DNA of 64,000 nucleotides from Pirellulales bacterium (lineage in GTDB: Bacteria; Planctomycetota; Planctomycetia; Pirellulales; PALSA-1355), in assembly GCA_022844125.1 (NCBI GenBank), contig JALHMI010000016.1, positions 62,001-126,000 of the forward strand. Direction: 5' to 3'. The notes beneath the pieces are model-generated. The model made no database searches. It had not been told where the DNA came from and worked only from the letters and a program-made list of their open reading frames with translations. Below are positions 28,119-36,910 of this stretch, one piece after another (the first letter of the stretch is position 1; each line of letters opens with the position of its first letter). Made by a program: the position numbers and the translations under genes.

Positions 28119-29651
28119 TCACTGCCCGGGCCACTCGACCACTTCCTCACCGTTGGGCGTAAAGAGTTGCCGCAGCGTCTCGGTGTCTGCACCCCGCGGC
28201 AAAAAGTGCACCGCACCATCGGCGCTCAAGGCCAGGAAGCCTTCGCCGAAATGGTTCCCCAGCCCGGCCGTGGGATCGGCGGGATCGAAGGCGAGATCCG
28301 CCGGCTGCGTCCAAATCACGGCATGTTCGTCGTCCGTTTCGACGGCCAGGATCGTCTTCGACGTGCCATCAGTGAACTCGCGATAAGTCAACCCGCGTCC
28401 ATCGCGCCATGCGGTGGCAGCGCCGACCGGAAGCTGAATGCAGGTCTTCCCCGGCAGCAGTCCGGTCGTCAAACGATACACATCCGGCATCCGCTCGATC
28501 AGCTTGCGGTTGTGCTCGCTGTCCCAGGGTTCGTCGAGGTGGAACTCGTTATAGAGCGCTCGTTGGCCCACGAACGGTAGCAATTGCACGCGCCAGCTCA
28601 GCAGCGGCTTGCCGTTGGCATCGCGAATCGCCGTGTCGGGAAACTTCTTGTGGACATCGTAGTGGTTGTGCATCAGGATGCCGATTTGCTTAAAGTGGTT
28701 CGTCGCCTGTTGGCGGTTCACTGCCATCAAGGCACTATCAGTTACCTGCCGAAAAATATTCTCTCCCGGCGGCAACTTGGCGAGGTCCACGTTCAGCACA
28801 ATCTCGTCATTCTCCACGCGTTGCTCCGTCGCCGCCAGAACCGCGCCGAGTTGTACCGGACGGCCGTTGATCGCCCGGATCTTCCCCACGGTGCCGCTGA
28901 GGAATCCATCGAGCGAGCCGGCGAGCGCAATCGCGCTCTGCGGCGACTTCGTCCGCATGATCAATTTGAATGACTTCTCAGGCACGAATGCAATCACGGT
29001 CCACTCCGCCTGCTGCGACCAATCTCGCAGGATGTCGCCGCCATGCTCGGCCGGCAACGTCGGCAGCAAACTGCTGAGCACGTGCCGCTGATCGGCCGTG
29101 GGCGCAATGACAATCGCCAGCGGTGCGTCGCCCGCTGCCGCCAGTGCGGCGCTGACGCCCGGGCGCGGCGGATGATTCCCTGCCAAGGCACTATCCACCA
29201 GACCGGTGCCGCCAACCAGGCAGTAACGTCCCCGGGTGGCGACGCGCCGCCCGCTACTCGCCGTGGGCAGGCCCGGCAGCTTGGCGAACGTCTCCGCAGC
29301 TTCGGCCTTATCGAACGGGATCACGCACACTGCGTCCATCGCGAATGGTCGGCTCCCTGTTGGCAGTTTGGGGTCCACCTGCATGATCAAAATCACGTGC
29401 CTGACGCCCGCCGCGGTGAGCAGCTTCCGAAACACCTCCGGCAAATTGACCGACTGCGCCTGCAATGCACCGCCGAATGCCAGCGCGGCAAACGTCGCGC
29501 CCGGCTCATCGGCCGTGACGTCAATTCGCGCCAGCGCCACCGCGAACTCATCCATTAGCGCGGCCAGGTCTTCCTCATGATCCGCGGCCAGCGCCAGCGG
29601 GCTGGCCACCATCGTGAGCATCAGCGTGCCAATAGCGATCGGGCGAAGCAT
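28119..29651 (-). CDS. Exported DUF1559-like protein
   Basis: A 510-residue protein starting MLRPIAIGTLMLTMVASPLALAA, a Sec signal peptide with cleavage near AADHEE. The central region (residues 30-290) is unrecognised. From about residue 315 it carries the planctomycete DUF1559 pattern, with NHFKQIGILMHNHYDVHKKFP, LSWRVQLLPFVGQ and LYNEFHLDEPWDS, later ILAVETDDEHAVIW. DUF1559 proteins are abundant in planctomycetes and resemble pilin-like exported proteins, but here the type IV pilin N-terminal methylation helix is absent. The function is unknown. The neighbour at 29717 is in the same direction, 65 bp upstream. Confidence 0.75.
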   Translation of the reverse strand: MLRPIAIGTLMLTMVASPLALAADHEEDLAALMDEFAVALARIDVTADEPGATFAALAFGGALQAQSVNLPEVFRKLLTAAGVRHVILIMQVDPKLPTGSRPFAMDAVCVIPFDKAEAAETFAKLPGLPTASSGRRVATRGRYCLVGGTGLVDSALAGNHPPRPGVSAALAAAGDAPLAIVIAPTADQRHVLSSLLPTLPAEHGGDILRDWSQQAEWTVIAFVPEKSFKLIMRTKSPQSAIALAGSLDGFLSGTVGKIRAINGRPVQLGAVLAATEQRVENDEIVLNVDLAKLPPGENIFRQVTDSALMAVNRQQATNHFKQIGILMHNHYDVHKKFPDTAIRDANGKPLLSWRVQLLPFVGQRALYNEFHLDEPWDSEHNRKLIERMPDVYRLTTGLLPGKTCIQLPVGAATAWRDGRGLTYREFTDGTSKTILAVETDDEHAVIWTQPADLAFDPADPTAGLGNHFGEGFLALSADGAVHFLPRGADTETLRQLFTPNGEEVVEWPGQ

Positions 29652-29716
29652 GGATGATTCCTCGTAGATTGTGCCTGAGTGGATGATCACGCCCCGCGAC
29701 CAGTAAGCTCAACAAC

Positions 29717-31165
29717 TTAGGGTGTCTTTGCTATCGTGATTTCGTATTGCACGTCCGGAATTATGATCTTCTTTTCCGTCGAGCTCAGCACCGCCGTCTC
29801 CCCCTCGATGCGATACGCGAACGGACCGCCAGTCGCCGGATCGAGCGGCACCGGCACCTCTTTGATCTCGCCGAGCGTCGCCGGTAACTGGCCATCGTGA
29901 ATCGCGGCATACAGCCGCAAAGCCTCGACGACCCGCAGCATGGCGATTCGCTGCTCGATGCGTAACACCGCTCGATTCGAGGAGCTGACCGCCGGCAGCA
30001 TCAAATTGACCAGCACGGCCTCGGGCCGGTTGCGCAAACTACGAAGGCGATCATCGACCTGCTTGAATGCCTCGCGTGTCTCGACCGGCCTGTGTCGCGC
30101 CCAGATCACCATCTCATCCAGCAGCTCCCGATACACCTGCACCCAGCGCAGCAGCACCACCTGCATCGGATCCATCGCCTCGATCAAATGCCGATCCACG
30201 TCCGATTCCAGCAGTTGCCGCTTGCACGCCGGATAGGCCCGCAGCATCGCGGGTAGCAGCGCCACACGCGCGGGCATGCGCACATCGCGAGTCTCGCCGG
30301 AGTTGAACTCCACCCGAAAGCCGAGGTTGTTCCACTTCGTATCCATCAGCGAACCGATCTCGTGGGCCACATGCTCGAGTTGCTGTGGCGTGAGGATCGC
30401 CTTGTCCAGCAAATCGGCATAAGGTAGCGACCCGCGAATCCACATATCCTCCGACTCGATGCTCGCCGCCAGCCGGTCCGTCGACGTGGGGATGCTGGTC
30501 AGGGCCCAGTATGCGTTGGGCGAGCCGCTTTTGGCGATCCAGGTCACCACTTCCTCGTTGGCGACCCCCTGCACTGCCAGGCCGACCAGCATACTGACGA
30601 GCGTGCCCGCTTCGCCCAAGTGTTCCCCCATCGTGTACATGTTTTCCAGCACGAGACTGGCCTTGGCGTAATCCCCTTCCAAGATCGCCAACCGGGCTTC
30701 AACTGTCATCAACCGCGCCAGTTCTCGCATCTCCTGAATCTCGGGCAGCAGCGTGGCCACTCCCTGCTCCGCCAGCGGCAGATCCCACTCCACCCGCTTG
30801 CGGCGTGCGGCCAACCGAGCTTCCTCGAGCACGCTGCGAAAGCGCCCCAACGTTTGCCGGGCTTCCGCAAGCGGCAGCTCGGCGGCTGGCAGCTCCAGCC
30901 AGTCATAGATGTTCTGCCGCTTTTTGCTGTCGCGGTCGTCTTGCTGCAAGATGATGATCGCCCGGCCATACATCGCCGCCGCGTTCCCCTCGGAAAGCTG
31001 CCGGGCCGCGGGCGCAAAGCGATACCGCAAGAGCGGCTTTGGCGGCCCAGCCGGCGTCACCGTGAGCTGGATGACTTCCAGGTCGTCATCCGCCACCAGC
31101 GCCGTCGAAGCAACCAGCACAGCTAACACGGCAAGTAGTAATCGCCGAATCATGATGCGTTCCAT
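29717..31165 (-). CDS. Exported hypothetical protein
   Basis: A 482-residue protein with a signal peptide (MIRRLLLAVLAVLVASTALVA). The mature part is mostly helical, with segments such as ARQTLGRFRSVLEEARLAARR and IMLRVVEALRLYAAIHDGQLPATLGEI. The latter resembles a C-terminal module often seen in planctomycete exported proteins, where an 'RLYAAxHxGxLPxxL' element is followed by DPATGGPFAYRIEG. I do not know a function. It is probably cotranscribed with the DUF1559 gene downstream. Start codons at 31165 and 31153 are both possible. Confidence 0.65.
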   Translation of the reverse strand: MERIMIRRLLLAVLAVLVASTALVADDDLEVIQLTVTPAGPPKPLLRYRFAPAARQLSEGNAAAMYGRAIIILQQDDRDSKKRQNIYDWLELPAAELPLAEARQTLGRFRSVLEEARLAARRKRVEWDLPLAEQGVATLLPEIQEMRELARLMTVEARLAILEGDYAKASLVLENMYTMGEHLGEAGTLVSMLVGLAVQGVANEEVVTWIAKSGSPNAYWALTSIPTSTDRLAASIESEDMWIRGSLPYADLLDKAILTPQQLEHVAHEIGSLMDTKWNNLGFRVEFNSGETRDVRMPARVALLPAMLRAYPACKRQLLESDVDRHLIEAMDPMQVVLLRWVQVYRELLDEMVIWARHRPVETREAFKQVDDRLRSLRNRPEAVLVNLMLPAVSSSNRAVLRIEQRIAMLRVVEALRLYAAIHDGQLPATLGEIKEVPVPLDPATGGPFAYRIEGETAVLSSTEKKIIIPDVQYEITIAKTP

Positions 31166-31349
31166 TTCTCAAAAAGTAGTCTGCACTTACTCAACGAACC
31201 TTGGGTGGCCCTGACAACTTGTCAGGGTGCCTCCGGCACATGAGGGATCAGGCAACGCGTGCCCAATCATGAACGTTTCGATTGTTACACGCTTCCCCCG
31301 AACCCTCTGGTCGCTGCGAGGGAACCTGGGTGTCGCATTTTCAAAATCA

Positions 31350-31916
31350 CTACAACGTCGGAGTCATCTGCTGCACCGAATTGCGTCTCAATCGCTCGTC
31401 GCCCCACCTCAGCATCGGCGTGCGAGTCGCTGGTCGCCTGTCTTCCGCCTCGTCACGCACCGCGACCTCGGCGCTGCGCAACTCCGCTCCGCCAGAACCC
31501 CATTCCGGCCGCACGGTCAGCGGACGCGAGGAATCAAATCGACCGCTCGCCAGCGCCCGCGGCCAATCGAACTCTTCACGCGCCAGCCGAGAATCCGGCC
31601 CCGCGACTTCGCTCGACCCAGCAGCCTCCGGCACCTCAACATTCACCACTCCCGGCGCTTCGTCGATCTTCTCTGGGGTCGCCACCTGCTGCGGTCCAAC
31701 GGTCTGCGACTCCGGCGCCGGCCGCACGCCCAGCGCAAGCGCCAGCAGCAGCGAAGCTGCCGTAGCCCACTTCCATGGCGTCGCGCCGCGCGCCGCCGAT
31801 TGCTCGCCTAACCGAATCATCAGCCGGTCGCGATCGATCCGGCTCGCCCGCGGCGCAAGCGCCAGCAATGTTCGTTCGGTGTCGTTCAGTTCTTCGGGCA
31901 GTTCGTTTTGGGACAT
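31350..31916 (-). CDS. Single-pass membrane protein, candidate anti-sigma factor
   Basis: A 188-residue protein. Residues 1-45 are acidic then basic (MSQNELPEELNDTERTLLAL), one membrane helix lies near residues 48-65 (WATAASLLLALALGV), and the rest is a hydrophilic, presumably extracytoplasmic tail. Its start overlaps the 3' end of an ECF sigma factor gene by 31 bp, the usual arrangement for a membrane anti-sigma factor. The zinc-binding HxxxCxxC motif common in such factors is missing. The role is inferred from position and topology only. Confidence 0.6.
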   Translation of the reverse strand: MSQNELPEELNDTERTLLALAPRASRIDRDRLMIRLGEQSAARGATPWKWATAASLLLALALGVRPAPESQTVGPQQVATPEKIDEAPGVVNVEVPEAAGSSEVAGPDSRLAREEFDWPRALASGRFDSSRPLTVRPEWGSGGAELRSAEVAVRDEAEDRRPATRTPMLRWGDERLRRNSVQQMTPTL

Positions 31917-32389
31917 GCGACTCCCAACCTTTCGCGCAAGGGGGCCAGGCCGGCCGCGTACCTGCGGTGGGCTGCGCTCGACGAGCAGCCCACCAGTTCG
32001 CCAATCTCACTAAAGTTCAATCCGCCCCACAGCCGCGCCACCAGCACCTCGCGCTGCTCCAGCGGCAGCTCGCTGAGCGCCTCGGCCGCGGCCCGGGCAT
32101 CCATCGCATCGCCCATCGCCGGCTCAAACCACTCGACCGCCCGCCCCGCTTCCGACTCGTGCCGCTTGCGGCGATGCTCGGCCCGGCCGGCGCTGATCGC
32201 CCCCCGGCGAACCGCACAGTACAGCCAGCCGATCGGCCGCTCGGGGAGTGGCCGCTGTCTTGCCAGCTGCACGATCGCGTCCTGCACCACGTCCTCCGGC
32301 GCGTTGCACCAGGCCCGCGCATAAAGCTCCAGCGCAGCGGCCTGGGTCTCCAGGACGTGTTGCACCAGCTTGAGAACGGCCTGTTCCAT
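31886..32389 (-). CDS. ECF-type RNA polymerase sigma factor
   Basis: A 167-residue sigma-70 family protein. Region 2 has ELYARAWCNAPEDVVQDAIVQLARQ and region 4 has LSELPLEQREVLVARLWGGLNFSEIGELVGCSSSAAHRRYAAGL, a helix-turn-helix for -35 recognition. The start MEQAVLKLVQHV at 32389 fits the family; an in-frame extension to 32452 does not. It overlaps the downstream membrane protein gene, which may be its regulator. Which promoters it reads is unknown. Confidence 0.88.
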   Translation of the reverse strand: MEQAVLKLVQHVLETQAAALELYARAWCNAPEDVVQDAIVQLARQRPLPERPIGWLYCAVRRGAISAGRAEHRRKRHESEAGRAVEWFEPAMGDAMDARAAAEALSELPLEQREVLVARLWGGLNFSEIGELVGCSSSAAHRRYAAGLAPLRERLGVACPKTNCPKN

Positions 32390-32597
32390 CGGTCGAGCCA
32401 CGGCCCCGGTTGAGCAAACCGCTCGCTTCTGTAGAGAGGTCGCCCGCCGCACGATGCTGTCCCGCGCAAAAGCAGCTCGCGGACAGATTTCTTGCCCGGC
32501 AGTCGAGGTGCACGAGCCCGCCGGCCGGTTTCAACGGGCGGCCCCGATTATCGCCTCTCACCCGCGGCAGAGCTAGCTTTCAGCGCAAACGGTTCAG

Positions 32598-32765
32598 CGC
32601 AAACGGGGACATCACACGTCATCACTCGATTCGTCAAAAGGCGACATTCAGTCATGGCAACGCAAACAGGGACATCACGGAACATCACTCAATTCTTCTG
32701 GAAAACGATACTCAGTAATGTCCCCATTACGCTTACATTACGCCCACCCCATTACGCCCACAGTC
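32598..32765. repeat. REP-like patch: 63-bp direct repeat plus inverted GGGGACAT/ATGTCCCC
   Basis: Two copies starting CGCAAAC(G/A)GGGACATCAC lie at 32598 and 32661, 63 bp apart, and remain similar over about 60 bp. A reverse element, ATGTCCCCATTACG, follows at about 32718, then two short CATTACGCCCAC repeats. The stretch 32390-32876 has no convincing gene. GGGGACA-type palindromes are known from REP elements moved by Y1 transposases, but no transposase gene is here. Confidence 0.6.
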
Positions 32766-32876
32766 ATGTCTCATCACGCTTAGCATGCTGGCGGAGGATC
32801 CGCCGTGATGCGAGAATTATTATCCGACAGCCGAACCGCTCCGATTCTTCGACCTTCGCTCGCCGGATAGCCCGCC

Positions 32877-33746
32877 ATGACAATCAACTGCTTACTCGGC
32901 CCTACCCTGCTGCTGCTTGCAATCGCAACAAGCGCCCACGCCCAGAAACTCACCGCCGACATCCCCTACGTCGATCCCGGCCCCGAGCGGCAACGGCTCG
33001 ACGTCTATATGCCCGAGCGGCCGGCCGCGGAGAAGCTGCCCGTCATGTTCTGGATTCATGGCGGCGGCTGGCAAGTCGGCGACAAGCGCGACGTCGACAT
33101 CAAGCCCAAGGTGCTCACCGAGCGCGGCATGGTGTTCGTCTCGACGAACTATCGGCTGCTCCCCGACGTGACCATGGACGTGCTCACGCGCGACGTCGCC
33201 GCGGCACTGGGCTGGGTGCACCGCAACATTGCCCGGCACGATGGCGATCCCACGCGAATCTTCGTCGCCGGCCACTCGGCCGGCGCTCAGCTTGCGGCGC
33301 TACTTTGCATCGACGATCGTTATCTGAAAGAACAGAACGTTCCCTTCGACGTGCTCAAGGGCTGCGTCCCCGTCGACGGCGACACCTACGACATCCCCAA
33401 GATCATCATGACCGCCGAACTCCGCCAGATGCTCTATGGCGGCCGCCAGCCTACGTTCGGCCATCGCCAGAAGTTCGGCAACGATCCGGAAAAGCACGTC
33501 GACTTTTCCGCCGTCACGCACGTGGCCAAGGGGAAAGGCATCCCGCCCTTCCTGCTCTTGTACTTCTCGGGCAATCCCGACACCACGGCCCAAGCCAATC
33601 GCCTGGCCGCGGTGCTCAAGGCCGCGGACATTCCGGCCCGGGCATTCGGCAAAGGCGACACCAATCACGGCCGCCTGAACGATGATCTCGGCAAGCCCGA
33701 CGACCCTGCCACGCAGGAACTCTTCAAGTTCCTCGACGGCAAATAG
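32877..33746 (+). CDS. Exported alpha/beta-hydrolase, esterase/lipase family
   Basis: A 289-residue protein with a signal peptide ([17 protein letters not shown]). The hormone-sensitive-lipase-like pattern is clear: [14 protein letters not shown] (oxyanion hole), then [15 protein letters not shown] with the nucleophile Ser, and near the C-terminus [12 protein letters not shown] with the likely catalytic His. It probably hydrolyses carboxylic esters outside the cytoplasm. The substrate is unknown. It stands alone, convergent with the membrane protein gene at 33785. Confidence 0.85.
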   Translation: MTINCLLGPTLLLLAIATSAHAQKLTADIPYVDPGPERQRLDVYMPERPAAEKLPVMFWIHGGGWQVGDKRDVDIKPKVLTERGMVFVSTNYRLLPDVTMDVLTRDVAAALGWVHRNIARHDGDPTRIFVAGHSAGAQLAALLCIDDRYLKEQNVPFDVLKGCVPVDGDTYDIPKIIMTAELRQMLYGGRQPTFGHRQKFGNDPEKHVDFSAVTHVAKGKGIPPFLLLYFSGNPDTTAQANRLAAVLKAADIPARAFGKGDTNHGRLNDDLGKPDDPATQELFKFLDGK

Positions 33747-33784
33747 AACTGGACTCACTTTTGCTGGCCCGCTCAAGTCCAGGT

Positions 33785-35545
33785 CTATAGCGGCGGCAGC
33801 GCGGCTAAGCGGCGATTGATGTCGTCGAGAATCGCCTGATACGCCCGACCACCCACGCCGCCGTACTGACTCTGCAGGTCGGCAGCGGAAATATTCTCAG
33901 GCAAGCCGTCGGCGGGCGGAAAGATCGCATCGACATCCACCCGGCGGGCCAGCCGCGCCTGCACGGCCCGAGCGCTGGCCGGATCGCGAATCGCGGCGAC
34001 AGCCAGTCGGTTGCCGGCGAAGTTGGCAAGCATGTCGGCGAACGAAAAGCCAGTGCCACCCGCCTTGGAATCGAGCTGCTCCTTCAATCGGCCGACGCGA
34101 TCGCTCGTGGCCTCGTTCGAAAGCAGGATCAAACCCGCGCTCACCCAGAAGTGTCGCGTCCAATCTTCGCGACCGCGGAGCGGCACGGTGCCCAGAATGC
34201 GGTTCGCCTGGGCTCGCAAGTCAGCGTCGAACACCTCGCCCACGAACGGTTCGAGATCCGTGTGACCCAGCAGAATCATCAGGGCGAAGATGGCCGCGCG
34301 ATTCTCGAGCACCGGGTCGTGATCGACCGAGCGCTGCTGCGCCAGCGCAAAGGCCTCCTGAGTAAGCGCTGCGAAACGGTCCGCAGCGGCGGGCAGCTTG
34401 TCATAGACCGCGATTAAACGCCGCAGATAGATGCCCGTCTCGGTGGAAACGTCCGGCCGCTCCCACAGAAGCTGCACCAGCGAGGGGACGATTTGCCGGC
34501 TGATCGCACCGGGCTGGAAAACGAAAGACACCGCGCCGCTTTTGATGTTCAGGCCATCGATCGCTTCGATGATCCGGCGAATTTGCGGGTCGTCGAGCAA
34601 GGTCGCATGCAGCGCCGAGGAGAGGATTCGCAGCAGCGGCCTGGGAATGGACAATCGCCCCACGCGAAGCTGCTCCACGTCGAGGTCCAGGTGCCCTTGC
34701 TCGACGGCCACTCGCCCCGTCATCTGGACGTTCAAGAATTTGCCCGCCGCCATCCGGCCTGGCAGTTCGATCGAGGCCTGCGAAGTGAACGTCGCCGGTT
34801 CGAAATGAACGTTCGCTCGCGATGGCGAGCCGCCCCGGCCCAGCGCGGAATTCACCAGCGCTCCCAGCTCGGCATCGGTGAGTTGCAAGGGTCGGGATTT
34901 GCCGTCCGGCGGTCGCGTCGCGCGGATTCGCTCAGCGAGCTGACTCTTGGAGGGGACACTGGCCGGGTCGACCTCGATCGCAAGCGGAGCATCGGAAAGC
35001 GCCAGCCGCAGGGCCAGCACGACGGTTCCCGCAAGCAGCAGCCCGAGCGTCGCCAACTGTCCGGCCGCCCACGCGAAGGAGCGCCTACCGCGCACGGCTG
35101 CCGAACCAAGGTGCGCTCCGGCCAGAAAACTGACAAACGGAAACAGCAACGAGCCGAGCGGCGGAAGCTCACTCCAGGCGATGGCCCAGCAAACCGCGAT
35201 CGTCAGCAGCCCAAGCAGCGACCAGCTCAACCAGCCTAGCCAGAACTGCCGACGCGAGCCGGCGCCGGACGGTGGTGGTCCCCAGGCAGGCGGAACCAGC
35301 AAGCCGAGCAGAAACGCGAGCAGATACAGATTCAATTCACGGCGGAGCAATCCGCGCACCCAGCCGATCGCCTCGGCCGAGCTTTGGAAACCCCAATCCA
35401 CCGGCTCGTAGGGAGCGGTCCGCGCTTGCCACGCGCGCAGCACGAGATAACCAACGTAAAGCAGCAACAGGCCGCGGAAAATCCACTGTCGCGACACACC
35501 CACGGGCGCCGCGGAATCGGACTCTACAGGCTGCGAATCAGGCAT
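33785..35545 (-). CDS. Multi-pass membrane protein of unknown function
   Basis: A 586-residue protein. The N-terminal 200 residues contain about five to six membrane helices (WIFRGLLLLYVGYLVLRAW, LYLLAFLLGLLVPPAW, LGWLSWSLLGLLTIAVCWAIAW and others). The rest is soluble. Its first part has alternating hydrophobic strands (ARVNVHFEP-like, LNVQMTGRVAV, HLDLDVEQLRVGRLSIP), which faintly recalls lipid-binding DUF2140/DUF2993-type domains. The last part is helical, with HFWVSAGLILLSNEATSD. I do not recognise a family with confidence. ATG 35545 is chosen over the longer frame to 35650. Confidence 0.6.
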   Translation of the reverse strand: MPDSQPVESDSAAPVGVSRQWIFRGLLLLYVGYLVLRAWQARTAPYEPVDWGFQSSAEAIGWVRGLLRRELNLYLLAFLLGLLVPPAWGPPPSGAGSRRQFWLGWLSWSLLGLLTIAVCWAIAWSELPPLGSLLFPFVSFLAGAHLGSAAVRGRRSFAWAAGQLATLGLLLAGTVVLALRLALSDAPLAIEVDPASVPSKSQLAERIRATRPPDGKSRPLQLTDAELGALVNSALGRGGSPSRANVHFEPATFTSQASIELPGRMAAGKFLNVQMTGRVAVEQGHLDLDVEQLRVGRLSIPRPLLRILSSALHATLLDDPQIRRIIEAIDGLNIKSGAVSFVFQPGAISRQIVPSLVQLLWERPDVSTETGIYLRRLIAVYDKLPAAADRFAALTQEAFALAQQRSVDHDPVLENRAAIFALMILLGHTDLEPFVGEVFDADLRAQANRILGTVPLRGREDWTRHFWVSAGLILLSNEATSDRVGRLKEQLDSKAGGTGFSFADMLANFAGNRLAVAAIRDPASARAVQARLARRVDVDAIFPPADGLPENISAADLQSQYGGVGGRAYQAILDDINRRLAALPPL

Positions 35546-35725
35546 ACGGCGACCGAGTGAGAGGAACCGACTTTTCCCATCTGCGTTTGAGCCTGATACA
35601 AACCCAGGCTCAGTCAGGCCAAGATTGTAGCAACGTGCTCGCTCGCCCACGTGTCCCCGGGAAGCGTTTCTGATATTTTGCTATCAGCTTCGACCAGTCC
35701 GTCCAGCCAGCACAGGAACCGCCCG

Positions 35726-36889
35726 ATGCCCAACTTCGGCGACTATCAACTCGAAATCTACTTCGCCGGCCTGCGCGGCGAGCGCACGCCCTTCCCGATC
35801 GACATCCACGAACTGGAAGCCAAAGCCCACACCACCATGCCGCGGGACCTGCTGTCCTATGTGGCGGGCGGCTGCGGCGACGAACGCACGCAGCGCATCA
35901 ACGTCGAGGCATTCCAGCGCTGGGGGCTCGTGCCGCGAATGCTCGTCAGCCCCACGCAGCGCGACCTCTCGATCGAAATGTTCGGCCTCAAGCTCCCCTC
36001 CCCCGTCTTCATGAGTCCGATCGGCGTGCTCGGCATCTGCACGCAGGATCAGCACGGCGACCTGGCCGCGGCGCGTGCGTCGGCCCAGACCGGCGTGCCT
36101 CTGGTAGCCTCCACGCTTTCGATGGATCCGCTGGAAGACGTGGCGCGAGAGTGCGGCAGCACACCCAGTTTCTTCCAGCTCTACACGCCGACCGACCGCG
36201 AGCTCGCCGAAAGCTTCGTCAAGCGTGCCGAAGCCGCCGGCTACAAGGGCCTCATCGTCACGCTCGACACCTGGCTCCCCGGCTGGCGTCCGCGCGACCT
36301 TTCGATGGGCAACTTTCCGCAGCTCCGCGGACTGTGCCTGGAGAACTACTTCTCCGATCCCGTGTTCCTCAAGAAGCTCGAAAAATCGCCACGCGAAGAT
36401 CTCCGCACCGCAGCCATGGTCTGGGCACGCCTGTTCGGCAATCCCCTCACCTGGAACGATCTTCCCTGGCTCCGCTCGATTACCAGGCTGCCTTTGATTC
36501 TCAAGGGCATCCTGCATCCCGATGACGTTCGCCGCGCCATCGACGCCGGCGCAGACGGCATCTTCTGTTCGAACCACGGCGGACGACAGGCCAACGGCGG
36601 CGTCCCGGCGCTCGACCATTTGCCCGAGGTGGTCGCCGCCGCGGGAAGCGTTCCAGTGCTGTTCGATTCAGGCATCCGCTCCGGAACCGACGTCGTGAAG
36701 GCTCTCGCCATGGGCGCCCGGGCCGTTGGCATCGGTCGTCCGTACGTCTATGGCGCGGCCATCGGCGGCACCGCCGGCATCCGCCACGTCCTCCGTTCGA
36801 TGCTCGCCGAAGCCGACCTGCTGATGGCCGTCGACGGCTATCCCACGCTGAAGGACCTTAATCCCGAGGCTCTGCGGCGGGTCGGCTAG
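35726..36889 (+). CDS. FMN-dependent alpha-hydroxy-acid oxidase
   Basis: A 387-residue TIM-barrel flavoenzyme of the lactate monooxygenase/lactate oxidase/glycolate oxidase family. It has the FMN-binding [12 protein letters not shown], the [10 protein letters not shown] strand, the LIVTLDTW strand, and the active-site motif [12 protein letters not shown] with catalytic His and Arg, then [31 protein letters not shown]. The long form with an N-terminal [14 protein letters not shown] resembles lactate 2-monooxygenase-like proteins. Products cannot be predicted. Its last 17 residues have a decayed copy at 52161-52211. The start at 35726 fits family alignments. Confidence 0.88.
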   Translation: MPNFGDYQLEIYFAGLRGERTPFPIDIHELEAKAHTTMPRDLLSYVAGGCGDERTQRINVEAFQRWGLVPRMLVSPTQRDLSIEMFGLKLPSPVFMSPIGVLGICTQDQHGDLAAARASAQTGVPLVASTLSMDPLEDVARECGSTPSFFQLYTPTDRELAESFVKRAEAAGYKGLIVTLDTWLPGWRPRDLSMGNFPQLRGLCLENYFSDPVFLKKLEKSPREDLRTAAMVWARLFGNPLTWNDLPWLRSITRLPLILKGILHPDDVRRAIDAGADGIFCSNHGGRQANGGVPALDHLPEVVAAAGSVPVLFDSGIRSGTDVVKALAMGARAVGIGRPYVYGAAIGGTAGIRHVLRSMLAEADLLMAVDGYPTLKDLNPEALRRVG

Positions 36890-36910
36890 TCACGTCCATA
36901 CGAATCAGCG

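Noticed and set aside
32492-33685. Open frame on the plus strand overlapping the esterase
   Set aside because: It crosses the REP-like repeats and reads the esterase in the wrong frame.
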